This document shows, in pieces, positions 52,034 through 61,042 of a DNA stretch of 64,000 nt (position 1 is the first letter of the stretch; each line of letters begins with the position of its first letter). A program made the translations under genes and the position numbers. Under the pieces are notes generated by a model. That model saw only the letters and a list, made by a program, of their open reading frames with translations. It did no database searches and was not told where the DNA came from. Where the stretch lies: the NCBI GenBank assembly GCA_037382465.1, contig JARRPX010000023.1, positions 20,624 through 84,623 of the forward strand, in the 5' to 3' direction. The stretch comes from Anaerolineales bacterium. GTDB taxonomy: Bacteria; Chloroflexota; Anaerolineae; Anaerolineales; E44-bin32.

Positions 52034-53500
52034 TCACGAATCAGCGTGATGAGTTTTTTGCAGATGTAGCAGGGCGTCTTCGAGGCAAGAGCGTACGATG
52101 GAAGGATTCGCGCGACCCCGGGTTGCCTGCATCACTTGCCCGAAAAACCATTGAGAAAGATTTACCTTCCCCCCCAGATACAGATCGACCTGTTCGGGAT
52201 TTTCCTGCAGCACTTGTTGGATGAGGGCGTCTATCGCCTCCGCATCGTTGAGCTGAGCCAGACCTTGGGCGGCAACGATATCAGCCGGCGTTTTTCCGCT
52301 TTCAAATGTCTCTGCAAGCACGGCCTTCGCACTCGTGGCGTTGATGTCCCCCGCCTCCACCATAGCGACCAGGTCAGATAACGCCCGGGGAGAAACCTTG
52401 CTTTCAGTGATTTCGATTCCGGCTTCGTTCAGCAGTCCAAAGAGGTCGCTGGTGACCCAATTGGCGATTTTATCCGCAGGCAAATCCGCTGTGACGGAGA
52501 CGGCTTCTTCGAAGAAATCCGCTACGGCGCGCTCGACGACGAGGATGTCGGAAGTGTAGGGCGTAAGTCCATACTGTTCGACGAAACGCGCAACTTTGGC
52601 GTCGGGAAGTTCCGGAAGCTGCGATCGGATCTGCTCGACCCATACCGGATCGACGTGCAGCGGCGGCAGATCGGGCTCGGGGAAGTAACGGTAGTCGTGC
52701 GCCTCCTCTTTGCCGCGCTGCGAGACGGTAACGCCGTTGACTTTATCCCAGCCCAGCGTTTCCTGGACCACTTCACCGTTCGAGGAAAGAACTTCGGATT
52801 GGCGTTCGACTTCGAAATCGATTGCGTGAACCATCGCGCGGAAGGAGTTGAGGTTCTTGATCTCCGTACGCGTGCCCAATCGATCGGATCCAACGGGACG
52901 GACGGAGACATTCGCTTCGAAACGCATGACGCCTTTTTCCATGTCTCCGCTGTTCACTTCGAGATAGCGCAGGAAGCTGCGGATGGCGTGGGAAAAGGAT
53001 TTGACCTCCTGCATGGAACGCATATCGGGTTCGCTGACGATCTCGAGCAGAGGCACGCCGGAGCGGTTGTAATCCACCAGGGAATATCCATCGCAGTGAG
53101 TCAACTTCCCGGTGTCCTCTTCGAGGTGGACGCGGCGGATGCGGATACGTTTTTCGCCTTCCTCTGTGCGAATGTCCAGCCACCCATTGGTCGCCAGGGG
53201 CAGCTCGTACATGGAAATCTGGTATCCCTTGGGCAGATCGGGGTAGAAGTAATTCTTGCGGGCGAATACGCTGGTCTCATTGATCCCGCAGTGCAGCGCC
53301 AACCCCACGCGGATGGCGAACTCGACCGCGCGTTGGTTGATCGCCGGCAACGTGCCGGGCATGCCGGTGCAGATTTCACACACTGCGGTGTTGGGTTCGG
53401 AGGTCGTCGGATCGACGACGCTGCAGCCGCAGAACATCTTCGACTGAGTCAATAATTCGGCGTGTATCTCCAGGCCAATAATCGGTTCGTACTCTGACAT
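52034..53500 (-). CDS. gatB: Asp-tRNA(Asn)/Glu-tRNA(Gln) amidotransferase subunit B
   Basis: The 488-residue protein opens [23 protein letters not shown], with the family's GLEIH motif and the first zinc-type Cys pair, and has [16 protein letters not shown] near residue 41. It continues with [10 protein letters not shown] near residue 255 and the C-terminal YqeY-like helical tail. GatB is the kinase/transfer subunit that with GatA and GatC converts Glu-tRNA(Gln) to Gln-tRNA(Gln). It lies downstream of the aminotransferase in the same leftward run as gatC and gatA. Confidence 0.96.
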   Translation of the reverse strand: MSEYEPIIGLEIHAELLTQSKMFCGCSVVDPTTSEPNTAVCEICTGMPGTLPAINQRAVEFAIRVGLALHCGINETSVFARKNYFYPDLPKGYQISMYELPLATNGWLDIRTEEGEKRIRIRRVHLEEDTGKLTHCDGYSLVDYNRSGVPLLEIVSEPDMRSMQEVKSFSHAIRSFLRYLEVNSGDMEKGVMRFEANVSVRPVGSDRLGTRTEIKNLNSFRAMVHAIDFEVERQSEVLSSNGEVVQETLGWDKVNGVTVSQRGKEEAHDYRYFPEPDLPPLHVDPVWVEQIRSQLPELPDAKVARFVEQYGLTPYTSDILVVERAVADFFEEAVSVTADLPADKIANWVTSDLFGLLNEAGIEITESKVSPRALSDLVAMVEAGDINATSAKAVLAETFESGKTPADIVAAQGLAQLNDAEAIDALIQQVLQENPEQVDLYLGGKVNLSQWFFGQVMQATRGRANPSIVRSCLEDALLHLQKTHHADS

Positions 53501-53589
53501 GAAAAGCTTCCAATCGTTCGTTGTGCCGCGAGTTAAGAACAGGGATTAAGGTTCCGTCTACTTGTTACTCGAACGCGATCTTCCCGTCC

Positions 53590-54750
53590 TCAGCCGTGAC
53601 GCTGCATGAAGTGATGGATACGCTCCAGGGCTTCTTCGAGCTTGTCGTAGGACGTGGCGTAGCAGCAGCGCACGAAATTTCCTTCGGCGCTGAAGGCATT
53701 GCCGGGAACGACGGCGACGGATTCTTCCTTCAACAAGTGTTCCGCGAAATCTTCATCGTTCATGCCTGATGCGTCGATGCAGGGAAATGCATAAAACGCG
53801 CCCAGGGGCTCGAAGGTGGGTAAACCGAGTTCGTTCAACCCCGATACGATCAAACGCCGTCGGCGATCGTATTCCGCGACCATGGCCTGCACGTGCTTCC
53901 TGCCGTTTCGGAGCGCTTGCAGGGCGGCGGCCTGGGAGGGGGTCGGTGCGGACATGATGGTGTATTGATGGATCTTCGAAAGTGCCGCCAGAATCGGCGC
54001 CGGGGCCGCTGCGTAGCCGATGCGCCAGCCGGTCATCGCATAGCTTTTCGAAAAACCGCCCAGCGTTATGGTTCGTTCCCGCATTCCCGGCAGCGAGGCA
54101 AAGCAGACATGTTTGTGGCCACCGTATACCAATTGGTCGTAGATTTCATCGGAAATCACCAGCAGGTCGTTCTTCTTTGCCAGGTCGGCCAGGGCGGTCA
54201 TGTTCTCGCGCGTCATCACCGCACCGGTTGGATTGTTAGGAAAGCCCAGCAGCAGGGCCTTCGACTTGGACGTAATTCGGGAGGCCATGTCGCTGGCCAT
54301 GAGCTGGAACGAATCTTCCATTCTGGTCTGGATGGCCACGGGAACGCCGCCGGCGAAGATGATCTCCGGCTGGTAGGAGACGAAGGTCGGCGTATGCAGG
54401 ATGACCTCGTCGCCCGGATTGACGACGGCGGAGAGCGCCAGATGGAGCGCTTCCGAAACACCGACGGTGATCAGCACTTCGGTTTCCGGATCGTAGGAGA
54501 CGCCGTACATGCGATCGAGATAGGCGGCAACCGCTTCTCGGAGTTCGAATATGCCCGCGTTGGATGTGTATCCGGTTTCTCCCTCTCTGAGTGATTGTAC
54601 GCCGGCCTCGAGGATGGGTTCGGGGGTGACAAAATCCGGCTCGCCGATTCCCAGGGATATTACGTCATCCATCGTTGCGGCAATGTCGAAGAAACGGCGG
54701 ATGCCGGATGGGGGCACATCGTTAACACGACGAGCGATAAAATCACGCAT
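53590..54750 (-). CDS. class I/II PLP aminotransferase
   Basis: The 386-residue enzyme has GIGEPDFVTPEPILEAG near residue 34, LLLGFPNNPTGAVMTREN near residue 165, SDEIYDQLVYGG and the PLP lysine motif LGGFSKSYAMTGWRIGY near residue 230. This is the aspartate/aromatic aminotransferase (AspC/ArAT) group of fold I. AAGGAGCC precedes the ATG. It lies between the small DUF6504-type gene and gatB. The precise amino acid is not resolved; an aspartate-type activity would suit the amidotransferase neighbours. Confidence 0.92.
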   Translation of the reverse strand: MRDFIARRVNDVPPSGIRRFFDIAATMDDVISLGIGEPDFVTPEPILEAGVQSLREGETGYTSNAGIFELREAVAAYLDRMYGVSYDPETEVLITVGVSEALHLALSAVVNPGDEVILHTPTFVSYQPEIIFAGGVPVAIQTRMEDSFQLMASDMASRITSKSKALLLGFPNNPTGAVMTRENMTALADLAKKNDLLVISDEIYDQLVYGGHKHVCFASLPGMRERTITLGGFSKSYAMTGWRIGYAAAPAPILAALSKIHQYTIMSAPTPSQAAALQALRNGRKHVQAMVAEYDRRRRLIVSGLNELGLPTFEPLGAFYAFPCIDASGMNDEDFAEHLLKEESVAVVPGNAFSAEGNFVRCCYATSYDKLEEALERIHHFMQRHG

Positions 54751-54892
54751 GAAAAGGCTCCTTTATGCGCCTCCCCAGAAACCGAGGAATTGCGAAGTAG
54801 CGCATAGGATAACAGATTCTAGAAAAAGTATCAGGGGTACAGCGAGTGGATACCGCAACCCAAATCTAGAACTTCATTGCTGGAAGGATATT

Positions 54893-55138
54893 TTATACCG
54901 GGACGATTTGCCATTCATCGCTCATTTCCTCGTAGCACAATTCGAAAATGGACTCATCGTCGCCGCGGACGCGGAAACAGCGGGCGCCAGGAATTTGCCA
55001 ACGAGCCAGGATTTCTACAACCTGTATTCTTTGCCCTCGATACACCAAAGCAATCGGGCGATCTGCATAGGTGTGACCGGAGAGGCACGCAACACGGTCC
55101 GGCGTTTGCCGAGATTCGAGCGTCGATTCCGTCCGCAT
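54893..55138 (-). CDS. small DUF6504-like protein
   Basis: The product of about 81 residues has HTYADRPIALVYRGQRIQVVEILARWQIPGARCFRVRGDDESIFELCYEE. The Arg-Pro...Tyr/Trp-Arg-Gly segment and alternating strands are typical of a small beta protein family (DUF6504 type) of unknown function. Its ATG overlaps the stop of the nucleotidyltransferase gene, so it is translated together with it. A GTG three bases earlier is an alternative start. Confidence 0.7.
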   Translation of the reverse strand: MRTESTLESRQTPDRVACLSGHTYADRPIALVYRGQRIQVVEILARWQIPGARCFRVRGDDESIFELCYEEMSDEWQIVPV

Positions 55139-56133
55139 CACACGAACCCCACTTCGGATGAATCGCCCACGTTCAGTGAGCGATCGCGGCCGATAACTTT
55201 GGCCTCACGGCCGATCAACGACCCGGACAGCATGCTGTCGCAAATGTGAGAGCCAAAGTCGACGATGGTATCGCGCAGCAGGGACCGTTCGATCATGCAG
55301 TGGGGACCGATGGTCACGTTGGGGCCGATGACCGATTGCTCCACCTCGGCGGAAGGATCGATGAACACAGGAGGGATGACCAGGACGCCATCGCGTTTGC
55401 AGGCTTCCTTCGAGTTGTCCCTTCCGTTTTCGAGGAGAAAGCGATTGGTGGCCAAAAGCGCTTCGGGTTTGCCGCAGTCTTGCCAAACTTCGACGGGTTC
55501 GACACGCATCTTGAGGCCTTGTTCCAGCATGATGTTGATCGCATCCACGAGGAAGTATTCGCCCTTGAGCTTTTCACCCTCGCCCATCTGCTGATCGATG
55601 GCTGCGATCAGGTCTTCGGCGCGTTGGAAATAGTAAAAGCCGACCAAGGCCAGATTGATGGACATGTCCGTCGGTTTTTCAATCAGCTTGGTCACGAATC
55701 CCTCTGCGTTGAGTTTGGTAACGCCGAAACGTTTGGGATCCGGGACTTCCTTCACCCAGGCGATGGCCTCCCCGTCCTCTTTCAAGGCATGGACGAGATC
55801 GGTCTCGATGAGCGTGTCCACGAAAGCTATCAACACCGGCCCTTCGAGACCCTCCCGGGCCAGCCAAATTGCATGGGATTGGCCCAACATTTCCTCTTGC
55901 AGCACGAAGCGGGCCTTGAGATGCGGATAGCATTCCGCCACGAATTCGCGGACCTGGTCGCCCAGGTAGCCGACGATGAAAACCACCTCGTCGATTTGAT
56001 CGAGATCCTGGAACATGTCGAGCACGTGACCCAGCACGGGTTTGCCCGCTACGGAAACGAGCGGCTTGGGTTTCGACCAGGTGTGAGGACGCAAGCGGGT
56101 GCCGTAGCCGGCCATAGGGATAACGATCTTCAT
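55138..56133 (-). CDS. sugar nucleotidyltransferase (glucose-1-phosphate NTP transferase type)
   Basis: The 331-residue protein begins KIVIPMAGYGTRLRPHTWSKPKPLVSVAGKP, the NTP-binding signature, and has FVDTLIETD near residue 107, where relatives hold metal-binding Asp. It ends with a left-handed beta-helix of hexapeptides (VFIDPSAEVEQSVIGPNVTIGPHCMIERS). It likely makes a UDP- or dTDP-sugar from a sugar 1-phosphate. The ATG overlaps the gatA stop as ATGA, a coupling that is unusual for gatA. Confidence 0.9.
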   Translation of the reverse strand: MKIVIPMAGYGTRLRPHTWSKPKPLVSVAGKPVLGHVLDMFQDLDQIDEVVFIVGYLGDQVREFVAECYPHLKARFVLQEEMLGQSHAIWLAREGLEGPVLIAFVDTLIETDLVHALKEDGEAIAWVKEVPDPKRFGVTKLNAEGFVTKLIEKPTDMSINLALVGFYYFQRAEDLIAAIDQQMGEGEKLKGEYFLVDAINIMLEQGLKMRVEPVEVWQDCGKPEALLATNRFLLENGRDNSKEACKRDGVLVIPPVFIDPSAEVEQSVIGPNVTIGPHCMIERSLLRDTIVDFGSHICDSMLSGSLIGREAKVIGRDRSLNVGDSSEVGFV

Positions 56134-57602
56134 AACGACGGCTTCTCCTCGTGCCAGGAGGTCGCCTGCTGATATGCATGGGCGGCCTGGAACAGCACAG
56201 CCTCACTCAGATGGGGAGCCTTCAACTGCATCCCGACCGGCAAACCTTCTGCATCGAAACCCACGTTGAAGGCGATCCCGGGCACACCCGCAAGGTTTGC
56301 CGGCAAAGTGAAAACGTCCTCGAGATACATGGACAGTGGATCGTCGCCGTGTTCGCCGATGCGAAAGGCGGTCGTCGGTGCCACGGGGCAGGCGATCATG
56401 TCGACCGACTTGAAAGCGGCATCGAAGTCGCCCTTGATCAGCGTGCGGACTTTTTGAGCCTGTCCGTAGTATGCATCGTAGTAGCCGGCGGAAAGTGCGT
56501 AGGTGCCGAGCATGATTCGCCGCTTGACCTCCGGACCAAACAGTGCGCCGCGTGTGGCGAGATACTGCTCCAGCAGTTCGTCGGATTCGATACGCGGGCC
56601 GAAGCGCACGGCGTCGTAGCGGGCCAGGTTCGCCGAAGCTTCGGCCGGCGCGATCAGGTAGTATACGGGTAGTGCCAGGTCGGTGTGTGGCAGACTGATT
56701 TCATGAATAGTGACACCGAGCGCTTTGAACACGTCCACGGCGGCGCGCACCTTCTCTTCCACCTCGGGCTGAATGCCCTCGATGAAGTATTCTTTGGGCA
56801 CGCCGATGCGCAATCCTTTCAGGTCTGCATCCTGCAGGTCGATCTCGGGCACATCGACGGGCATGCAGGTCGAATCGAGCAGGTCGTGTCCGGCGATGGC
56901 TGTGAAGACGGGCAAAAAATCGGCGGCGGAGCGCGCCAGGCCGCCGATTGTGTCGAGAGAAGATCCGTAGGCGATCAAGCCGTAGCGCGAGACGCGTCCG
57001 TAGGACGTCTTCAATCCGGTAACCCCGCAGAACGAAGCCGGCTGGCGGATGGAGCCGCCGGTGTCGCTGCCCAGTGCGGCGTAACACATGCGCGCCGCGA
57101 CGGCCGCCGCGGAACCACCGGACGAACCACCGGGGACTCGCTCGAGATCCCAGGGATTATGGGTGGGGCCGAAGGCGGAATTCTCTGTCGAAGAGCCCAT
57201 GGCGAATTCGTCCGTGTTGGTTTTTCCCAGTACGACGACTCCGTCATCGAGTAAGCGTTGTACGCTGGTTGCGGTGTACGGTGGGCGGAAGCCTTCAAGG
57301 ATTTTCGAGCCGCAGGTCGTGGGGATGTCCTTCGTGCAGAGCACGTCCTTCACGGCGATGGGTATGCCCAGCAAGGGCGGTGGGGAATCCCCACCTTGTT
57401 CTCGCCAGGTCTTCAATTTTTGATCTGCGGCCTGAGCTTGCTGTAGGGCAAGATCGGGCGTTTGTTCCAGGAAGGCGTTCACCTTCGGTTCGAGTGCCTG
57501 CATGCGTTCCAGGCAGGCGCGGGTCAATTCGACGGAGGAGGCTTTACCGCTGCGTAATGTGTCTACAGCTTCAAGCAGGGAAAGGTCGGTAAGAGCAGTC
57601 AT
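56130..57602 (-). CDS. gatA: Glu-tRNA(Gln) amidotransferase subunit A
   Basis: The 490-residue amidase has the catalytic Lys in GIPIAVKDVLCTKD near residue 80, the cis-Ser in GSSGGSAAAVAA near residue 157, and the nucleophile Ser in LGSDTGGSIRQPASFCG near residue 180. It releases ammonia from glutamine for GatB. It lies 38 bases after gatC and is directly coupled to the nucleotidyltransferase gene. Confidence 0.96.
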   Translation of the reverse strand: MTALTDLSLLEAVDTLRSGKASSVELTRACLERMQALEPKVNAFLEQTPDLALQQAQAADQKLKTWREQGGDSPPPLLGIPIAVKDVLCTKDIPTTCGSKILEGFRPPYTATSVQRLLDDGVVVLGKTNTDEFAMGSSTENSAFGPTHNPWDLERVPGGSSGGSAAAVAARMCYAALGSDTGGSIRQPASFCGVTGLKTSYGRVSRYGLIAYGSSLDTIGGLARSAADFLPVFTAIAGHDLLDSTCMPVDVPEIDLQDADLKGLRIGVPKEYFIEGIQPEVEEKVRAAVDVFKALGVTIHEISLPHTDLALPVYYLIAPAEASANLARYDAVRFGPRIESDELLEQYLATRGALFGPEVKRRIMLGTYALSAGYYDAYYGQAQKVRTLIKGDFDAAFKSVDMIACPVAPTTAFRIGEHGDDPLSMYLEDVFTLPANLAGVPGIAFNVGFDAEGLPVGMQLKAPHLSEAVLFQAAHAYQQATSWHEEKPSL

Positions 57603-57640
57603 GGATATGTCTAAACCTGTAAACGGCGCACAGGCCGCAG

Positions 57641-57934
57641 TTATTCTTCGTCAAACACCGGTGGGACGCGGAACATACCATTTTCTTGGGAGGGCGCGTT
57701 TTGCAAGATGACGTCCCGTGGTGGGCCCGGACGAACAGCGTCCTCACGGAGCGGCGCTTGCAGCGGGAGTACGGTTGCGGTCGGCGGGATGTCCGCCGTG
57801 TCGACTTCGTTCAAACGGGATGCGTAATCCAGGATGGCGGAAAGCTGCTCGCTGTAGCGCTTTTCTTCCGCGGGCGTCAAGCGCAAGCGGGCCAGTGTCG
57901 CGATGTGTCGAACTTCTTCGATGGTGATTGCCAT
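57641..57934 (-). CDS. gatC: Glu-tRNA(Gln) amidotransferase subunit C
   Basis: The 97-residue protein begins MAITIEEVRHIATLARLRLTPAEEKRYSEQLSAILDY and ends with DAVRPGPPRDVILQNAPSQENGMFRVPPVF, both typical of GatC, the clamp that holds GatA and GatB together. It opens a six-gene leftward run: gatC, gatA, nucleotidyltransferase, DUF6504-like, aminotransferase and gatB. No Shine-Dalgarno sequence is visible and a TATAAT lies close upstream. Confidence 0.95.
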   Translation of the reverse strand: MAITIEEVRHIATLARLRLTPAEEKRYSEQLSAILDYASRLNEVDTADIPPTATVLPLQAPLREDAVRPGPPRDVILQNAPSQENGMFRVPPVFDEE

Positions 57935-57943
57935 AATAGGGAC

Positions 57944-57949
57944 ATTATA
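57944..57949 (-). promoter_or_regulatory. -10 element just ahead of gatC, predicting a leaderless mRNA
   Basis: A perfect TATAAT reads leftward at 57949-57944, only 10-15 bases before the gatC ATG at 57934. The start point would fall within about 5 bases of the ATG. The -35 region (TTCTTA at 16-base spacing) is weak. Confidence 0.5.
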
Positions 57950-58007
57950 GCAGAGGGGTACGGGATAAGAACATGCTTATCGAGCAGGTTTCAGATGGTT
58001 CGGGGCT

Positions 58008-58211
58008 TTACGAAGAAGGGGCCGAATCGACGTGTTCGTTGGGTGGGAGCGGACTTGGCGCCCCGTCGAGGTACACATCGACGAGCGTGGCGCCGAACTC
58101 GCTCAAGGCGACATCCACCATCCCGCCCGGGAGAATCCGGATCGTCGGGATGAGCGCATTCTCGCAATCTTCAATCATCACCGTCGTATCGTCAAAAGCC
58201 ATTGTTGCCAT
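58008..58211 (-). CDS. small protein paralogous to the next gene (1)
   Basis: The 67-residue protein has a C-terminal core LPGGMVDVALSEFGATLVDVYL, almost the same pattern as EPGGMVDLAVNELGAKIIKVEL in the gene at 58383-58583. An acidic tail follows. No known domain is recognised. The pair looks like a tandem duplication of a compact beta protein. It is separated from its paralogue by a strong hairpin, and from gatC by about 70 bases. Confidence 0.6.
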   Translation of the reverse strand: MATMAFDDTTVMIEDCENALIPTIRILPGGMVDVALSEFGATLVDVYLDGAPSPLPPNEHVDSAPSS

Positions 58212-58295
58212 GTTGATTTGTACAGTGCCTTTCCTTTACTCGTGCGTTCTTACTGATTTGTACCATGCGAGTGTTAGGGAATTGTTAAAGATAGA

Positions 58296-58323
58296 GCGGG
58301 AGTGCGTTTTATCGCACTCCCGC
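58296..58323. terminator. perfect hairpin between two small paralogous genes
   Basis: GCGGGAGTGCG (58296-58306) and CGCACTCCCGC (58313-58323) form a perfect 11-bp stem with loop TTTTAT. There is no long U-run after it in either direction. It may end or protect the transcript of the upstream small gene. Confidence 0.55.
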
Positions 58324-58382
58324 AGTTCTCGGCGCGCATAGCGACCTGCGGCGAAATGTCCCGCCGCAAGCGAAAAAGTCAT

Positions 58383-58583
58383 TTACGAGTCGATCAACTC
58401 GACCTTGATGATCTTCGCCCCCAGTTCGTTGACGGCAAGATCGACCATACCGCCGGGCTCGATTTCGACGTAGCGGCTGTCCTCCAGGTGTTGGACTTTA
58501 ATACTGACCGGCGCGTCGAGTTCGAGGGGAGCAATTTTGTCCTGACCGACTTCGATTTGCGTAAGGGTGTTCCAATTGATCAT
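58383..58583 (-). CDS. small protein paralogous to the previous gene (2)
   Basis: The 66-residue protein starts MINWNTLTQIEVGQDKIAPLEL and has the core EPGGMVDLAVNELGAKIIKVELIDS. GGAGTAT lies close to the ATG; the open frame continues upstream but without a ribosome site. It resembles its neighbour over about 22 residues. No function is known; the size and beta pattern suggest a small soluble protein. Confidence 0.65.
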   Translation of the reverse strand: MINWNTLTQIEVGQDKIAPLELDAPVSIKVQHLEDSRYVEIEPGGMVDLAVNELGAKIIKVELIDS

Positions 58584-58715
58584 CGTATACTCCTGCTCAC
58601 TATCATTGTATGCCGGGCAAGGTTTCGAAATCCTTACAAACCCCATACAGAAATTAACGATCTTTAAAGATGAAAGAGGGGGCCGGAAGTCTACTTTGGC
58701 GAACATAGCGGCGAA

Positions 58716-60869
58716 CTACGGGGAAGAGTCGTCTCCGAGCTGCACTTGAAACAAATGTCCGAGCAAGTTCATCCGCCAGACCATCGCCGGTGAGCGGCTG
58801 AGGCGAACGAGACGCATCTCGTAGATGAGACCCGTGAGATCGGCGTGCGTTACTTTCTCATTCTCGATGAAGAACACGTTTGCTTCACCGGGCGTCGGCC
58901 ACAGGCCGTAGTAAAGATGGCCAGAACCATCCGGCAGGCGGCCGTAGGAGAGGTTGTAGGCGCGCACCTTCAAGTAAGAAATCGAATCCAGCAGTCGGCC
59001 GCCAGGGGACAACAGACGCACTTCGTCGCCGGTGTCGTTCAGGGCGATGCGCGTTTGCGAGCGGAAGAACACGGCGAAGGCGCCGGGTGGTATGCGGACG
59101 TCGGGCAAGGTGTAGGGCTTTGAACCACCGTCGGCGATGTCGTCGAGCATGAACCCGCCCAGATCGACGCCGTGCGGCCCAACGTTGTACAGCTCGATGA
59201 ACTCATCCTCCAGACTGCGTCCTTCCTTTCCTTCCCAATCGTAGTGCGGACGGATGAGCACTTCGTTGATGACCACCTTCCCCGGAATCCAGGTGGGGAC
59301 CGGTGTGGGGTAAAACAGCGAATTGGTCGTCCCCGGCGTGCCGGCGATGGGACCACCGGCGGCGTCGCGTCCCCTGCCGTAATAGCCCGTGAACGTGCCC
59401 CAGTTCCCGAATCGATCGGTACCGCCGCGGCGTTCCATGCTCCTGTGTGAGGCACTGTCGCCGGCCGGCCACCCGCCGCCATCGCCGTTTGCGCTGTCGA
59501 TCGTACGGCCCGCGGCGTCGTACAAGAACAGGCGCTCGCCGCTGTTGTTCAGGTTCCCGGAGTAAATCTGTTGCGCGGCGATATCGGACACGCAGTTGTC
59601 GTCGGTGCGCTCGAGCAGGAAGAAGCCGAAGGAGGCGATTTCTCCCGCCAGTGAGATGTGAACATCGCCGCCGTCACTGAGCGTCCAGCCGCTGAGGTCG
59701 ATGGCCTCGGGGCCCGGGTTGTGCAGTTCGATCCACTCGTCGCTGGATGAAGCGGCGGTTCCGGACCAGGCGATCTCGTTGATCAGCACGGATCCGGCCG
59801 CAAGCGGCGTGGATTCCGTCGTGGGGTATTCACTCGCCGTCGGCGTCGGGGTGGCCGTGGGCAGGAAAAAGGAATTCGTTTGCCGGGGGGTCCCGTAGAT
59901 CGGGTTGAACGCCGCATCTCGTCCCCAACCGCCGGTTCCGCTGTAACTGCCCCAATTGCCGGGTAGATCCTCCCCGCCGCGGCGCTCCATGCTGATGCGT
60001 CCGCCGGCCTCTCCCGCCGGCCAGCCGCCCGGGTAGTTGGCGCTGTCGATCAGCGTTCCGGCAGGATCGCGCAGGCGCAGGTTTTCGCCGTTGTTGTTCA
60101 AGCCGCCGGCGTAGATTTGATCGGCGTCGATGTTGGAGACCGTGGCATCGTCCGTGCGTTCGAGCAGGAAGAAGCCGTGTGCGGAGATGGTGCCTTCCAG
60201 CGAGATGTTGATGTCGCCGCCGTCGCTGAGGCGCCAGCCCGAAAGCTGGATGGCCTGCGAACTTGTGTTGAGCAGCTCGATCCACTCGTCGTAGGCGCTT
60301 GCCTGCGTCCCCGACCAGGCGATTTCGTTGATCAGAATCGTCTGTGCGGGGAAGGCGGTCGGCGGAGCGGGCACGGTCGCGCTCGCGGTTGGTGAGGTTT
60401 CCAGGGTTGCGCTCGGGGATGCGGTTGCGCTGGACGTCTCTGAAGGGGTTGCGTTCGTCGTCGTTGTGGTGGACGCGGTTGGGGACGGCGCTGCGCTTTC
60501 CGTGATCGTCGCTGTGACCGTGGAAGCCGCCGTTGGCGTGGCTGACGCCGTGGATGAGGGAAGCGCCGTCGCGGTGCAGGTTGCCGTTTCGGTCGAGTCG
60601 GTGGACGGAGTCGACGTGCTCGCTTCGGTGGGCACGGGTGTATCGCTCGGCGGCAAGGGAGTCGATGTGACGCTGACGAGTGGTGCAGGTGTAACGGCCG
60701 TAGATTTGGGAACGGCCGTGGGTGTGGCGCTCGCGGCGGGCGTGGGTGAGTCAATCGTTGCCTGCGCCAGGGATGTGAATCCGACGAGCGAGCTGGAAAC
60801 GATGCTGATGATGAGACCGGCCACGAGCAGCCCGCTGGCCGGCAGACAGAGACGATGCCGTTGGGTCAT
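58716..60869 (-). CDS. lamin-tail-domain surface protein with Pro/Thr/Ser-rich stalk
   Basis: The 717-residue secreted protein has a signal helix and then a stalk of about 120 residues rich in Thr, Ser, Pro and Ala (about 40-165). Three lamin-tail (LTD) domains follow: ILINEIAWSGTQASAYDEWIELLN near residue 180, VLINEIAWSGTAASSSDEWIELHN near 365 and VVINEVLIRPHYDWEGKEG near 540. The first two are nearly identical. It has no C-terminal anchor that I can see. LTD domains are found in secreted and surface proteins; binding of DNA or protein is not shown here. AGGGGGA precedes the ATG at 60869. Confidence 0.88.
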   Translation of the reverse strand: MTQRHRLCLPASGLLVAGLIISIVSSSLVGFTSLAQATIDSPTPAASATPTAVPKSTAVTPAPLVSVTSTPLPPSDTPVPTEASTSTPSTDSTETATCTATALPSSTASATPTAASTVTATITESAAPSPTASTTTTTNATPSETSSATASPSATLETSPTASATVPAPPTAFPAQTILINEIAWSGTQASAYDEWIELLNTSSQAIQLSGWRLSDGGDINISLEGTISAHGFFLLERTDDATVSNIDADQIYAGGLNNNGENLRLRDPAGTLIDSANYPGGWPAGEAGGRISMERRGGEDLPGNWGSYSGTGGWGRDAAFNPIYGTPRQTNSFFLPTATPTPTASEYPTTESTPLAAGSVLINEIAWSGTAASSSDEWIELHNPGPEAIDLSGWTLSDGGDVHISLAGEIASFGFFLLERTDDNCVSDIAAQQIYSGNLNNSGERLFLYDAAGRTIDSANGDGGGWPAGDSASHRSMERRGGTDRFGNWGTFTGYYGRGRDAAGGPIAGTPGTTNSLFYPTPVPTWIPGKVVINEVLIRPHYDWEGKEGRSLEDEFIELYNVGPHGVDLGGFMLDDIADGGSKPYTLPDVRIPPGAFAVFFRSQTRIALNDTGDEVRLLSPGGRLLDSISYLKVRAYNLSYGRLPDGSGHLYYGLWPTPGEANVFFIENEKVTHADLTGLIYEMRLVRLSRSPAMVWRMNLLGHLFQVQLGDDSSP

Positions 60870-61042
60870 TTTATTCCCCCTGGGACCCGCGATGTATCGG
60901 AACAAGGCTACTATAAGGCAGTGAGTGAGGCGGTGTCAAATCATGGGGTATGACTTCGGAGGAAGGTTTGATATGATGGACGGGAAAGCCAGCGATTCGT
61001 TGATCGGCTCGAAAGAAAGCAGAGGGCAGGAGGGCAGACAAG

